Counted from the first letter of the stretch, positions 23,393 through 37,006 are shown. The stretch: 64,000 nt of DNA from Welwitschia mirabilis (GCA_051453625.1 JBOZIK010000001.1:191751017-191815016); one strand, 5' to 3'. The notes: generated by a model not told the origin, from the sequence alone. Numbers and translations: made by a program.

Positions 23393-23454
23393 TATTAGTT
23401 CTTTCATATTCCATTGGCATTTTAATTTATGTGGTTCTCAAAAAGTAAAGAGAC

Positions 23455-24115
23455 TTGACCTCATTGCAATAAGAACATAGACTTGTAAAAAATTTGATAT
23501 CTTTATTATTAGAATCTTCATTCTTTGTAATTTATATTAGAAATTAAGGATATCATCACCCCTAACCTCCCTGTCCTCATCAATTTTTTTTTAAGAATTG
23601 CTTTTATCTTGATCCTATAAGAACATTGATTTTTTCAAAAATTCAATCCTTACATGATATAAAGTACACCATACTTTTGTAATTCTTATTAGAAATTAAA
23701 GACATGATTAGAAGTAATGGTATTTTATAAGTGCTTATCACTTTATCAAATGTGTTAGATTGATAGTAGGAATTCTAAAAATTTGCTTTAAGGAGAGGAT
23801 ATGAAGTACTTTTAAATCTTTGTGAAGCCTACCTAGTTTAATATTTTACTTTCATAAGTAGTAGAAAAATGTTTAAGTGTTATGTGTGACTCTTTTTTTA
23901 TAATGGTCCTTTTTCTTTTGTTTCTAACTAGGAAAATAATATTACTTAGTGTGGTAATCTATGATATTCACAAAGTATACATAGTTGAATATTTAACTTT
24001 TAAGATATCCCTTTCACCTCATTCTTATAAGAAAAAAGTTCATTTGAAAATATTGATCTCTTTATTATCAAGATCTCTTTGATTTTCTATAATTTGTATT
24101 ATATATTAAGATTAG
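23455..24115. repeat. Imperfect, spaced repeat copies
   Basis: Three similar segments begin near 23,465, 23,610 and 24,018. Each has 'ataagaa' followed by 'ttga...cttta' and 'gtaatttnt(a)ttagaaattaa'-like text (for example around 23,528, 23,678 and 24,080). They are too diverged to set a firm unit length by eye. Confidence 0.35.
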
Positions 24116-24235
24116 AACTAATAAAATTTCATAAATGATTACAACTTTTCTAGGCATGTCTTATTCACAGAGGCACTTTAAATAAATTGCAACTTAAGTT
24201 TGAGTATTTTAATATGTTAAAACAATGTATAACTT

Positions 24236-24592
24236 AACCTAATCACCTATCATTAGTAGATAGTATAGGACTATCTTTCATTTAGTAAAATTTACATAAA
24301 TAATTTAATGTTATGAGAAGGACATTAAACTTAATCATACTTAATCAAACCTAGTAAAACTAAAACCATCAAAACACAGTTAACACTAAGTTGTCAAACT
24401 CAGTCAAACTCAATCAAGCTTCATTAAACCAAAATAATTAAAATTGGTCAAACTTAGTTAAGATCTATTAAACTAAAATAATTAATCTTAATTAAATTTA
24501 GTTAAATTTAATTATCAAAATAAAATCAAACTAGGTCTAATCACCTATCATTAAGTAATAATTAGAACTAATACTTCATTTGTGAAAAATAT
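24236..24592. repeat. Direct repeats flanking a degenerate minisatellite
   Basis: The block 'cctaatcacctatcatta' at 24,238 recurs at 24,536 as 'tctaatcacctatcatta', each followed by about 35 similar bases. Between them (24,310-24,535) are many variants of an 11-12 base unit resembling TCAAACTTAGT or TCAAACTCAAT. Confidence 0.55.
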
Positions 24593-24599
24593 AAAAAAT

Positions 24600-27500
24600 A
24601 CTAATCTTGTTTAGTTACATTTAGTACCTTTTGTAAAATGTTCTTAACTTCTCTATTTGTAATCTTAACTTGTCTGCTAATTTGAGTATTACAACTTTGT
24701 GAGTAATCCATTACTTAATAAGAAGATTGTTAAATATTCTATTGTTAAAATGAGTGCCACCTTTAATAATCAAGATCCAAGGATAGTTAAACTTCATTAA
24801 AATGCTTTTCTTAAAGAACTTCATCATAGATTAAACATCGTAGATTAATAAGTTCATGCTTCTACCTATTTAGTGATATAATTAATATAATAAAAAGTAA
24901 TTGATATCCATTCAAAGAAGGATATGAGTCTTGAAATTTAATACCTCAAATATTAAAATGTTCAATAATAAGAATGAGGATTAAAGATATCATATGTTTT
25001 ATGAAAGGCTATTAATTTTTTAGAAATCCTCATGTGTTTTACAATAGAAATATAAATCCTTAAAAATGGATGTCCAATAAAAACCAAATTGTATAGTTTT
25101 CATTATGGTTTGATTAGTAGAATAATGATCAACACAAGCATAGAATGATAATGCTAAAAAATGTTATGAACTTCTAATTGAGGCATACATTTACGAATAA
25201 CTTAATCTAAGAGATATTTAAAAAGTGAGAATAATCTTAAAAGAAATATTTAAGTTGAGTCAATAATTTCTTCCTATTGTTAAAGGTCCAACGAGCTTAG
25301 AAACTAAATAATTTCTAATATAAACAAATCAAGGTATTTTCAAGATACAGAAAAGATGTTCATTAATAAAAGTATCATTAATGAAAATGGATTATTACAA
25401 GTTATCTTAAGTTACATGTGAAAGATGATTTTTGACAACATTGTCAAAACCTTTTTTATTCTTGATTTCCAAATACAATTTCTACAAAACTAGGATCTAT
25501 CTAATTAATTTAGCACTACATCATTTTAATAAAATAGGTATCCCATGGCTAAGTGGTTTATATAGATGATTACCTCATAACCAAGGATATATTACCTTAA
25601 TTTTTCTAAGGTAAATAATATGGTAAGAAGCTCTTTTTTAGTGATAGGGTAGTTTACTTGAGTGTCACTTAACATTTTACTACATAGTAGATTACAATTG
25701 ATTTTTTATCTACTTATTGTCCTGAAATATCACTAAGTACATAATCATAAGCATCATACATGATTTTGAAGGGTAACTTCGAATCAAATAGTTGAATGAC
25801 AGATTTGGTGGTATGTTTTCCTTTAAGATTATCAAAGTCTTGCAAACACTTATGGATAAAGTTAAAAGAGGCATCTTTGCTTAGAAAGTTACAAATTAAT
25901 TTATAAATTTTACTAAAATTTTTGATAAACCTCCTATAATAACTTGCATTTCCTAAAAAGTTTTTAATATCTTTCTATTTTTGTGGAGTAGGTAGGTGTG
26001 TGGTTAATAAAAATTTTGTAGGATTTACTTGAATTTCTTTTGAAGAAATCTATTTTATAATTATTATTTTTTAATCATGAAATGACATTTTTTCCAATTT
26101 AATGTAAGGCATTTTCTTATGCATCAAGTAAGAACAAGTTCTAAGTTAAAAAGATAATAATTAAAAGTGGTTCCATAGATAGAAAAATCATCCATGAAAA
26201 TTTTAATGCATGAGTCTAATAAATTAGAAAACATTCCAAGCATACAACATTAAAATGTGGTAGGGCCATTACATAAACTAAAAGGCATTCATCTATAAGT
26301 GAAGGTTTTGTAGGAATAGGTAAAAGTAATTTTGTCTTGATCCCCATGATAGATTTCTATTTGATTGTACCCTAAGTATCCATCTTAAAAATAGTAAATA
26401 GAATTTCTATTAAGTTTTTCTCATATCTAATCAAAACATGGGAGAGGGAAATAATTCTTTGTTAAAACAACATTGACTTTTTTTCATAGTTTATGCACAT
26501 TTTACATTTAACTTTAGGCCTAGTAGGAATAAGTTCATTATGTTCTTTTGGCACCAAGTTAATTCCATATTTATTTTCTACTATTTAGATTGAACTCACT
26601 CATGGAGTATTTGAAATTCGGTAGATGATTCATATATCTAAAGACTTAATTACTTTATTTTATACTACCAGTTTCAAGATTGAGTTAATTATTCATTGAG
26701 ATTTGATGAATGGTTTAGCATTTTCCTTTAAGTAAATGTAATGCATAAAATTACAAAGGTTAATGCTTATAATATTAAAAAGGATTCATTTAATGGTCTA
26801 TTTATATTTCCTCAAAAGATTTATCAACTTAATTTATTAGGATTATAATAAGAAGGAATTGATTACTACTACTAAAGTATAGTCATCTTCTAAGAAATCA
26901 TACTTAAGATCATTAGGAAGAGGTTTAAGCTTGATTGAGGCTTTGTTAATGATATAGGATTCTAATACCTAAAAAATATGTAAAGCATCATACTTATAAA
27001 GCTGAGAGGAATAATTCTGGGTCTTTAACAAGGCTTTATATTCTATCCACATGTTCTATTCTATCATCATTAGAGAGTAGTTACATGACATTAAAAACAT
27101 TCAATTCTATCATCATATTGTTAAAGGATATTTCCATTAAAACATTCCTACCATTAATCAAGGCATTTAATATTTCTTAAAAAGATATTCCTAAAATGAT
27201 AAGGACTAATTGCTTTATGATGTCCTCTATATCAAAAACCATAAAATCCACTAGAATATAACAACTTTTTATACTAACAATAACATCTTTATTACACCTA
27301 ATTAGGTTTTCATAGAATTATCAGTAAGTTGAAGTTGTAGCTTGGTGTTTTTAAACCCTTCCAAGACTAACACTTTATATGTACTATAGCAAAACCAGTT
27401 TGTACTAGCTCTTAAGTCTAACGAGGCTTGATTAAGATGTTTGTTACCAATGGTAATGTAAATTGTAGGGTAGCTAGGATTATTGTATTTGGGTAGAAAT

Positions 27501-27999
27501 TGGTTTTGAAGTATTGCATTAGTTATTGTACTAAAAAGGATTTACATGTTATATTGATTTGCCTTTTTTACCATATACATATATTTGAACAACCTTGTAT
27601 CTAAATTAGGGAGATTTATCTTGGCCTTTTTGAAGATTTCTAAATATTCTAATTATTTTTTTATGATTTTTTCCTTTCTAGGTTATTGGGAAAATAGTAA
27701 ATATTCTTTGTAAGTAGGAAAACATTCCTTTATAATTTCATGTTTTGCTTCCTAGGGAATTGATTTTTCATTAGTTTTTATGTATTTTCTTCTGCTAAGA
27801 TAAATGGCCTTATTTTATTTAATTTGAATATTTTCTACTCCTTTTACAACTCTAATTCCTTTTGGACTTAGCTTTGAGCTTATGGAAAATTTTCCAAAAT
27901 TTTTTTTAATTTAGATAAGAAAGAATTTTTTGAAGAATTTGGATGTGGAATTAAGCAATTCATTTAAGGTTATCTAAAGATAAACAATGTTATTTAAGG
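24600..27999 (-). pseudogene. Element E pol remnant: protease, RT, RNase H, integrase N-terminal part
   Basis: Minus-strand Athila-like pol. The protease active site at 27,404-27,418 reads DLRAS for DLGAS. Its body includes VDFMVFDIED and ILGISF, ending ELNVFNVM. RT begins near 26,600 with HNELIPTRP and MCINY. It continues with GYNQIEIYHGDQDKITFTY and MPFSLCNGPTTF, and the catalytic FMDD at 26,187-26,198 is intact (IKIFMDDFSIYG). RNase H follows at about 25,850-25,400, then the first part of integrase to about 24,600, where the element is truncated. Stops occur throughout. It is a different subfamily from A, B, H and I. Confidence 0.8.
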
Positions 28000-29440
28000 A
28001 CTAATTATGGATAACTTAAGTCTAGTTATCCATTATTTTCTTTACCAATTCCTCTAAAGTGATAGATGATAAAGGTTTTTGATGCTTTGATAAAAAGGAA
28101 TAGATAGAGGATGATAGGGATAAAATTCTTAATTTGTTGTTATGATTTTAACAATACAAGTTGTCTTATTTTCAAGTAAAATTATGATGATTCCTCTACC
28201 TATGATTGTAGGTATTAGAATATGAGTCATTTTTCTAATTTTTTCCAATACTGTCTTACTGCATTAACTTATTTATTTACTATGTTTTGAAATAAAGGGA
28301 TAGAAGGATACTTAGTTATATCATGCAAACATATGTGGTAAAATAGGCATTTAGGTTTAGCAATTAAAGGTGTAGATGAGGTAGACATAGATTCTACTCT
28401 TCTTATTATCTTTTCTATCCTATCATTGACTTCAAAATTATCTGGTACTTAGGATACACTTATAGATCTAATGAAATGATGGAATCTAGATGGTTCAATT
28501 AGATTTTTCTAATCTTTAAGCTTTCTACTATAGTTTCAAGTTAACCCCAAACTTGATCTAGTGGAAGACTTAAGAAAACTACCCCTACTTATCATCTTAA
28601 ATAACTACCTATGGTTTGTAATAATATATCATAAAAAAAAAACTAATCTCTCATTTTGGGTTAAATCTATGTTATGGATATTTTTAAAGTAAATTTTTAA
28701 ATATTTATATGTCCTAAAGAAATCATAATAATCCTTTTATTGGTAATTCATTATCTCCCACCTTAAAGTATTTATTTTTTACTTTAGAAAGAATTTTGAC
28801 ATGAACTCTTTGATTAAATAAAACTAGGTTCTAATAGATAAGGTTTTAAGGGTGTAGAGGCATGATTTAGCATTTTATTCTAGGGAGATTGGGAAGCGAG
28901 TAATTCTAAGGGTGTTATAGGTATTAGGATATTGAGGTATAGTTGAAAGTACACACTTAAATTCATTAAGGTATAATTAAGGTTCTTCTAATTTTAAGCC
29001 ATGAAAATGGAGAAGTAATTGTATGGTAGATGGTTTGAGTTATAACCTTTATGCTATTGATAATTATACAATGCACAAAATAATTTCTAAGCATTAAGGT
29101 TATAGGTAGTCACAAAGGTTTTGCCTAGAGGATTAGTTACATTAATTCTACAATGTGTTTTGGCTAGTATTTATGCTACTTGCTAATTAAGGTAGTAGGA
29201 ATTTACCTCATTCAACAATTCTTGATTAGAATAGGGTATATTATTATTGTAAATGTGTTGAAAACTAGACTAGGCATGTGGATTTCATTAGAATATGAAA
29301 GCTTATTGTCCTTGGAAATTATTATAAGGTTGATGTTCAGATAGAATTCTTTGTTCTTCATTCCCTTTAGTATTAGGGTACATATTGTTATTAAAAGGAT
29401 TTCTAATTAATCAACCTAACTCATCTTATATCTAAGGCAT
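28000..29440 (-). pseudogene. Element E gag remnant
   Basis: The minus-strand translation shows the retrotransposon gag core. Around 28,750-29,000 it reads FHGLKLEEPYLYLNEF, then LRITRFPISLE and CLYTL, then EFMSKFFLK and TLRWEI, matching the usual pattern DxxLRLxLFPFSLxxxAxxWL...FLxKFFP...LRxEI. Upstream (29,300-29,440) is an Asn/Gln-rich N-terminal part (NNMYPNTKGNEEQ). Several stops and frame changes. Confidence 0.7.
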
Positions 29441-30084
29441 GTAAGTTTCAAATAAGTTTTAAATAGTCCTAAATGATAAAAATTTCTAAAATTTAATAGA
29501 TATCTTAATAAAAATATAATAAAGATTTACATAAAATGATCAATAGCACTAGTAAGAAATTCGATAATGCTAGTTTTGTTGAGATTTATGGCATTAGAAA
29601 AAAACATAAAATTTCACAGAGTTTGTAAAAAACTAAAATGATATTTCTTTAAAATAAATCCTAAAGAAAAATAAATCCTAACTTTTTATTTTTAATAATT
29701 TAGAAAATACAAAAATCAAAAAGAAAGTAAAAAACAAAACGAGTTGTGTATTAGTTTCTTATTTTATTTTGGTTTTGAGTTGCAAAAAATTTATTAGACC
29801 TGCAATTCAAAATATTTTATATCAAGATATTGCTCAAGTCAAAAAAAAACTAAACAAAACTATGAATTATATTACTTTAGGTATCACTGAAAATGGACCA
29901 ATATTGATCACTAAAAAGAAAATGCAAAAAAAAAAGTAAACATGCAAAAGAAAAAGAAAAAGAACTAGTTTAGGTTTTACTAAAAAGAACCACTACCAAC
30001 CACTAAAGAAACTTAAAATAAAACTAAACTAAAATTTTGTAAGAAAGTAAAATTGTACTCCTTTTAAGAAGCTACCATGTTATT
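29441..30084 (-). other. Element E untranslated leader
   Basis: A-rich sequence without coding potential between gag and the primer-binding site. It lacks clear copies of the TCATC...GATGA motif, unlike the other gypsy leaders here. Confidence 0.55.
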
Positions 30085-30104
30085 ATCCTTTGTAATGACA
30101 CCAA
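30085..30104 (-). promoter_or_regulatory. Element E primer-binding site, tRNA-Asp type, decayed
   Basis: The minus strand reads TTGGTGTCATTACAAAGGA against TTGGCGCCGTTGCCGGGGA. Most changes are C-to-T or G-to-A. Three bases from the LTR. Confidence 0.68.
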
Positions 30105-30107
30105 ATA

Positions 30108-31154
30108 TGTTCATTATGTAGTATAGTTAAACTAGAATAAATTAGGCAAATATCTATTACTATTCCTCCATGTGGATAATTATGGTAATTTAAGAAAAAT
30201 TACATAGATTTTTTCTAACTTAGATTTATAATATAGAAAAAGAATAAAATTTGAGAGTTAAGATTTATGATGAAACTTCAATTGAAAAGGTATAAAAATA
30301 AACAAGATCTAAGGTTTTAGCTTGATGTATTCCCTAAAACATAACTTAAATTATTAAGTCATGATGGCTTAGGTCATGTTAACATAATTTCATTTACCAT
30401 ATTAGAATTAGTGAATTCAATAGTCACTTGGTTATTTGTAGTGCTTTAATAAGTATGAAAAGACAAGACTTATAATACACAAAATCCATTAAATAAAATT
30501 GATTTAAGCCAACCAAATTATAGAATTGACTTAGTTAATAATATAATTTGATAATATAGTTTTCAATTAACTATTAAAAGTACAGAGTTTTTTGCAACTT
30601 GAAATAAAAAGTAAACAACCTCTTTGTACTAAATCCAAAAAGCACATTATATTAAGGGAATAAGAAGATGTGAGTATGGACTCCTTAGCTATCCTTGAAA
30701 CATGCTTACTTCCAAGGAAGGTACTTAGAAGTCCATGTTATATGTAATACTCCAAGAATTCTACTAATTTGCTAATCAAAGGATCCTTTACAATGAGGGT
30801 TCAAGGCCTTTTTATATGTGAGTATGGGGTGGAGAGTGATAAGAAGCCTTTGGCTTATAGTATTAGGAGGAAGTTATAAATTTTATCATATAGCTTTAGG
30901 TAGAGTTTTTATCTTCTTATATTAAGTGAAAATCATCATTATGAGTTCAATACATGGCCTTAGAATGTTAATGCTTTTCCCAACTGATGATGTTGTTATG
31001 TGTCTCCCTTGTTATCTCACTTAACAGTGTAACATGTTACTATTGTATGTCTTCCAATTACTTCCACATATCATTGAAGATGCAATTTATTTATTATGAA
31101 ATTTAATTAATCCCATAATTTCTTTTTTTTTCATAAAAAGTCTAGAACATAACA
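30108..31154 (-). mobile_element. Element E 5' LTR
   Basis: It starts TGTTCATTATG and is taken to end TCTAGAACATAACA. The minus-strand TATA box CATATAAAAAGGCC is at 30,805-30,818. The sequence differs from the LTRs of B, C, D, H and J. No second copy is in the window, in keeping with the truncation of E on its 3' side. Confidence 0.65.
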
Positions 31155-31400
31155 ATTGAAATATTTTTATTTAAACAACTAACAAAAGCAAGTGACCTAG
31201 ATAGCATAGTTGACATTTTAATATAAATAATCTTCATCTTTTGTCATGTCCTTTAGAATGTGATAAAAATATTAAAATGTCATGGAAAAATGATAAATTT
31301 GCAAATAATATTTAAAAGAAGCAGAAGACATAATTTCATGATGAAATGATTATTTTAATATCTTCCATTAAGTTCAATTACTCAAATAACTTGATCAGAA
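31155..31400. other. Short unassigned spacer between E and F
   Basis: AT-rich, nothing recognised. It should be pre-insertion target DNA of E or F. Confidence 0.4.
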
Positions 31401-32419
31401 TGTTAACTTTTACATGTTATCATAAATTTAATCTATGACAAAATATAATAATTTCATTATTCTTATTAAACTATGTAGCACATAAAATTAAGCATAATAA
31501 AATGTAAGGTAAAATAAATACTTAAAGAATACAAGAGAGAGAAAACAAACCTATTTTCTTTTATTCACAAGTGAATCATTCACAACATACCAATAATACT
31601 TTTTGCCAGTTCTCAATCATATAAGATGATGTTATGGTAATTCTTAGCCTTTAAAAAAACTCAAATAAATTCAATTATAGCATGGAATAGGATAGAGATT
31701 AACAATAAAAAATAAAGCAAAGTTACAAAGTGTGTAGTTTACAATGTAGACCCAATGATTAAGGATGCAAAAAGTTCTTAATCAATGCAATAGTATTTTG
31801 GTTTATACTACGTGAATTCTATCTATTATTAATAAAATTTCAAAGAAATAGAACTGGTTTAAAGGTTAAAATGGTTGTTTTATCTTGTAAAACATCTTAA
31901 AAATGACCATATTTAGTCTTTAATAACTACTTGTAGTATCAATCAAGTGCATGGTAATGAATTCCTTAATAATAATTAATCAACCCTTTAACTAATTGAC
32001 CCTTATTTATAGGTAGTTAAGGTTTAGTTAATTTAATGTTAAATTTGAAATGCTCTAGTATTTAACCCCTCATGAGTATTGGTCAACTATATTTTGATGA
32101 GATTAAAAAGTATTTTAGGATGTGGCCCATCCCAAGATGAATCTAGACAACCATAAAATGTTCATATTTTTATGCAACATGTGATTGACCTTGAAATGAC
32201 ATCTAGTTAATCATCGGTTAATTTTCTTTATCTCTTATTTCTTTAATCAAGATATTCGTCTTAGATGATATTTCATATGATTTGATATTATGCCTACATA
32301 AAGTTAATCTTTGTGTCTTCAAGTAGCAAACCTCCCTTAAGTCCTATAAAAACATTCAAAGGATTAACATATTAGTAAATATTTGGTATTTCATTAATAA
32401 ATAATCAAGAAGTGCAACA
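31401..32419 (-). mobile_element. Element F 3' LTR
   Basis: It starts TGTTAACTTTTACATG and ends GTGCAACA. It matches 44,022-45,079 in order, for example 'cctattttctttta...gaatcattcacaa' and 'aaggatgcaaaaag...cctta(a)t'. Next to it, 32,420-32,433 read on the minus strand gives ATAAATGAGGAGAT, a polypurine tract. Confidence 0.7.
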
Positions 32420-32433
32420 ATCTCCTCATTTAT

Positions 32434-34273
32434 CATTGATGATAGCCAAATCTTCTTTGATGTTCCCTCTTGATCTATTATTCCTCAAGCTTGTGCATAT
32501 CCTACAAGTATGTGTTAAATAAATATAGTTACTAACTAGTATTAACATTAAACTTTAATAACTTTAAAAATAGTGATAAAATGTTTTATAAAAAAGGCAT
32601 AAGGGGAAAAAATATTCACTAAATAATACTATTATTTAAAAAATATTATCTTATATCTCTTACATGCTATGACCTATGAACATATTAAGGAGACAGTGAA
32701 AAATCACACTAATGTTTAATAAGATATATGCTACTTATTATCCTAACAATTATAATAATTAAAAAGAATATTAAATTATAAGCATTGTACATGAAAACGT
32801 ATTATTGATTATAAATTTTGTCAAAGATGCATGAATATAATAATTACTATGCTCATAAAAGTAAATAATAACCATTAAAAAGAAAATATAATCATTTAAA
32901 ACTATGAGTATCTCTTCCCATTCATCACCAATGATAATGATAAAGATGAAAAATTAAAAGTACAAAGACATAACATCAAATTAATAGGAATTACTAAATT
33001 TCTAATCAGATATAATGTTTGATTCATGTAAATGTGTAGTGCCATAAAAAGTATATGGTAACTAAGTGGCTATAGATAATTATAGCCTCTTTGTGTATAA
33101 CGTCTAGGGAGTGGAGATAGTGCTAGATATGAAATGGTAATAAAGATAGTGTAGTAAATCTTATAATTAATCCTATTTTAAAGGGATCACCTCATACTAT
33201 AGTAATGATGCTAGACAAATAGGATCTAGTGGTGGTATTATCTTTTCTAACATCTCTATGTTTTTGCAGTAACATCTCATTTCAGTCATTCTTAAAATTA
33301 TCTTTCTCTTCTTCTTCTTTTTTAGATTGTAATTCTTCTTCTTTATTTGACTATTCAATCTCTTCCTTTCCTTGTTCTTCCTCCTCCTTTTTTTTCTTTC
33401 TGCTTTATCTTCCTATTTATTGTCTTCTTCCTCTATAGATAACCTTGGATAATCTGATGAAGGAGTAAATTTAAGAGTATCTAAAAATATAATTTTAGGA
33501 TATAAGTGCACATCCACATCACTCCTATGCATAATATTCTTAGTTTCCCCTAGAAGGTACATGAGATGCTACTAGCTATTACCTTGCTTATAAATATAAA
33601 TGAATATTAATTTTAGCATGTCAAAAACTATGTAATCCTAGATCTAGAGCAAGTTGCATACTGATGTATACCTATAGTAGTAGAGTAATGCATATTTATA
33701 ACAAGCCTTTATAATGATCTAGCATCAAATATCTACATGTAAAATAACACAAAAAAGTTTAGAGGATAAAATGGGGATAGGATGATAACATTATGATATG
33801 GATGAGGTACCTTGAGGTTTTTGTAAATGTTCATAATTAAACACTCATATTGTCATGTCACATTCTCATCCTATAATGTGTGCACCATGCATTTAAAGAC
33901 CAACATTAAGGCATCAACCCATATCTATATGAAGAGATAATGGGAAAACTTAAGATGGTAAGGTATAAATCCCTATGACCATATCCAAAATTTAAATTAA
34001 GGACATAGTAGAGAAAGGTAAGATGTTTTGCCTTGAATGTTATAGATAATTGCTAATTAAAATCTTAACTACATAGAACATATGCATGCTAAAATAAATT
34101 GGGATACTCAAAAGTGCCATTAAAAAAAATCATGTAGACCATTACAAGAAATATATAATACTTTTTAACTAAATTAGGTATTATTATGAGGTACAATCCT
34201 TCAGCCTTGATATAAAGCATTACATGCTATATAAAGATAAATTATACATTAGCATAAAATACATTAACTATCT
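32434..34273 (-). pseudogene. Element F 3' internal region, mostly unrecognisable
   Basis: Expected to hold integrase, RT and RNase H, but only about 1.8 kb is present. The one suggestive part is 33,280-33,440, which on the minus strand encodes a run rich in Glu and Lys (KKKEEEEQGKEE) like the linker between integrase and RT in SIRE-type elements. No YVDD or RNase H motif seen. Pol is probably largely deleted. Confidence 0.4.
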
Positions 34274-34710
34274 CTATAATGAATTTATAATGTGGCTCAA
34301 GAAGTGATTTGCATCTTTGATACTAAATATATGTACTATAAGATTGGTAAGACTTTTAAAGCTATTAATATCAACTGCATGCTCTCTAATTATAATCTTT
34401 TTTCTAAAGTAATTTTCAACTTTAATTTTGGAATCTTGATTTATCCTAGCTAATAAATCTACTTGTTTCACATAAGAAGTATATTTCTCTATCATCTTAT
34501 CCTTGAAAAATTAAGATGAAAAATCTCTAAATTTAGATACCATCTTTTGTTATAAATTTGGCTAATTCTAAGAATGATATGATTTAGCCAATTCACAAGT
34601 AACACATTGTGAATAGTGGAAAATTCCTTATGTTTAATAGATCTAATCCCTTTTACCATTACCTCATCATTATCTTTAAAAGTAATAACACCTCCATCAC
34701 ACTTCTTCAT
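34274..34710 (-). pseudogene. Element F protease end and GAG-pre-integrase remnant
   Basis: Two adjoining minus-strand frames. The first (34,492-34,710) reads GGVITFKDNDEVMVKGI then NVLLVNWLNHIILRISQI, matching the copia pattern G-x-V-T-F-G-D...L-x-N-V-L-x-V-x-x-L-x-x-N-L-L-S-x-x-Q. The second (34,274-34,495) continues from it with a frame change. Homologous to the region just before 38,943 in G, on the opposite strand. Confidence 0.68.
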
Positions 34711-35904
34711 TTCATAAATCTATTATAATCTTCTATCATGTACCTCTAATGCCCATTATTAAAATACTAGTAGAAATCATGAATAGTGAATAAAGTTATA
34801 TAAAATAAAATAGTTTTAAAAGCTTTACTTTTACCCAATCTCTTATAATAATTTGTTTATTTTCTAATAAAGTAAAATCCAGGTGAATTATAAATCTTGA
34901 AAAACATATTCCTAATATGATAATATAGCTTGGTGTGTTCAAAACTCTTGGAAAAATGACATATAATTCACTTTATAATTGCTTACAAAATTTAACTTTA
35001 TGTAAGTAGGGTTTAATAACACCTAATTTATAATATTTTAAAAGATGTCCTTTATCATTTGAAAGGGATAAAGTCTTTCTTGAGGAGGCAGAATAAAGAA
35101 GGATGAGAGTAATGATATGTAACCTAATCCACTCTATTAATAAGCATACTTGACTTGAATAACATATTCTCTAATGAGTAGTCACTTGTAGAGAATTTCA
35201 AGATAATTTTATGTATTTTTTATTTTCAATAATAGACACTCACATTATTGTTTCCTAGCTTTGTACACATCTTGAATATAATTAGTCTTATTATCATAAT
35301 GTGACACCTCATTTGCCAAATCTTTTTTAAGTAATATAATTTACTTAAGATGGTCTTCTTTTCTTTCTTAATTTTGATCACATCTTTTTTAAGATAAGTA
35401 TTGATCTTAAGAGTTAATTTTCTTTTACTATAATATTTTTAATAGGTTTTAATCAAGGATTTATCGTGTTTCTCATTCTTAACCTAATCATCATTCACAT
35501 CTTTCACTTTGGTCTTTTCTTCACCTTTAATATTTGAGAATCAATCTTTTTCATCATCACTATTCTTATTGCATGTATGATCTAAAATACTTTATAGTTA
35601 TAATTCATGAGGATTAGTTAAATCCATATTAAAATCAACATTTAATTTAGAGAGAAAAAATTATATGAAGTAAAAGCCATAAAGGATAACATCTTTCTAT
35701 TTTGGCCTTCTTCTTTATCTAAGTCATCATTATTATTCCAAGCGATTAGGTTGCACTTCTTCTTAGTATTTGTTAATTTAATAATGTTTTCATTATTTGG
35801 ACATTTGGTAGTAATATATTCAAATTGTTTACATTCATATCATTAATTACTTTTTTTTTTCTTTGGTCTACTCTTAGGTTTATAAGAAGATCCTTTATGT
35901 GTAA
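34711..35904 (-). pseudogene. Element F gag C-terminus and zinc-knuckle region
   Basis: On the minus strand, near 35,800, the text CKQFEYITTKCPNN is a decayed SIRE-type zinc knuckle (pattern CxxCxGxGHIxxxCP). It is followed by KKKCNLIAWNNNDD, like the conserved A-W-D-D/S-D stretch that follows it. The rest (34,711-35,600) is an acidic or Lys-rich spacer with many stops. G was inserted just upstream, at about 35,905. Confidence 0.6.
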
Positions 35905-37004
35905 GTATAAGGTTTCAATGATGCCAATAGGCATAAGAGTTAAGTGATAAGATGGAAATCATTCATCATAGTCATGTTAAAAAGTTAACTTTTGCATGTG
36001 GATACCCCACTCAAAATAGGGCATATGTCCCCTCTACTTATGGGAAAAATTTATCTATGATAGGTCTTAATCCTAGACATCCCCACTCAAATAGGACAGA
36101 TATCTCCTTTGCTTGCAAGAAACATAACTAATAGTTCTCAGGTGTAGACATTCCAAATCCAAATAGCCCATATGTTCTCCCTTCATTCATCTTTTTCCTA
36201 GTCTATACATGCAGTAGGTATGAACATTTCCTCCTTTCTAGGGTAGACATTCCTACACTTCCAGCAGTGTGGACATATGCACAACTTGGAGGGTGGACAT
36301 TGACCCCCTTATGAGTGAGGACATCCCCACTTTTAAAGGTGGACATCCTGTCTTCAAACCGTTGGGAAAATAATCAACTTTAGATAAGCACGTGATAGTT
36401 TTTTAATGGTTATTCTCTTCTGATGTGTCATTAAATCATATTGGAAATACAAATTTAATTGAAATATTAGATTATCATGTATTGGAATCATCATTTAGGG
36501 TTTCCTTAGGGTTACAGATGTACACATGCATATATGATTCTATGAAGTGAACTAAACCAATCTTTGATGATCTATGGATACTTTGTGATCCTATCTTGTG
36601 TAATCATTTGGATTAGATCCTACACTATTACATCCATGCTTGAGGCATAAATCAATTTCTTCTCTTTTTCTTATGGTTGAGTCTGATTCTTTCAAAGACT
36701 CCAAGTATGAAAGATTAATGATAAGCTTGAAAAATCATCATTGTTATATAAGGGTTGATAATCAGCCAGAAAATCATCAGTTTAAGAGTGATAAGGAAAT
36801 TGAGAAATATGACATCCTTGTGTCTTCTTAAAGAGTGGAGTAGAAACATTATCGAATTACAATAAATCTTGTGGACTAATTATTTTTCTAATTTATTATT
36901 TTTTAAATATAGTTTTTATTTGCAAAGATGATTAATTTCATTTAAGAGGTTTTTGGATTTAAAATTTATCATTATTCCTATTCATCTTCCCTTTAGGAAT
37001 TTCA
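35905..37004 (+). mobile_element. Element G 5' LTR
   Basis: It begins near TATAAGGTTTCAATGATGCC and ends GGAATTTCA before the primer site. Between 35,999 and 36,360 it carries about eight spaced variants of a GGACATCCCC / GTGGACAT motif, best explained as decayed GGACGTCC palindromes. Matches 41,984-43,135. Confidence 0.8.
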
Positions 37005-37006
37005 AT

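Noticed and set aside
33229-33438. Ser/Phe-rich plus-strand frame of 69 codons
   Set aside because: It is the antisense of a Glu/Lys-rich minus-strand stretch in copia F, not a gene.
36001-36360. CRISPR-like look of regularly spaced short repeats in the G LTR
   Set aside because: Repeats are imperfect, palindromic and inside a copia LTR in plant DNA; a decayed enhancer array fits better.
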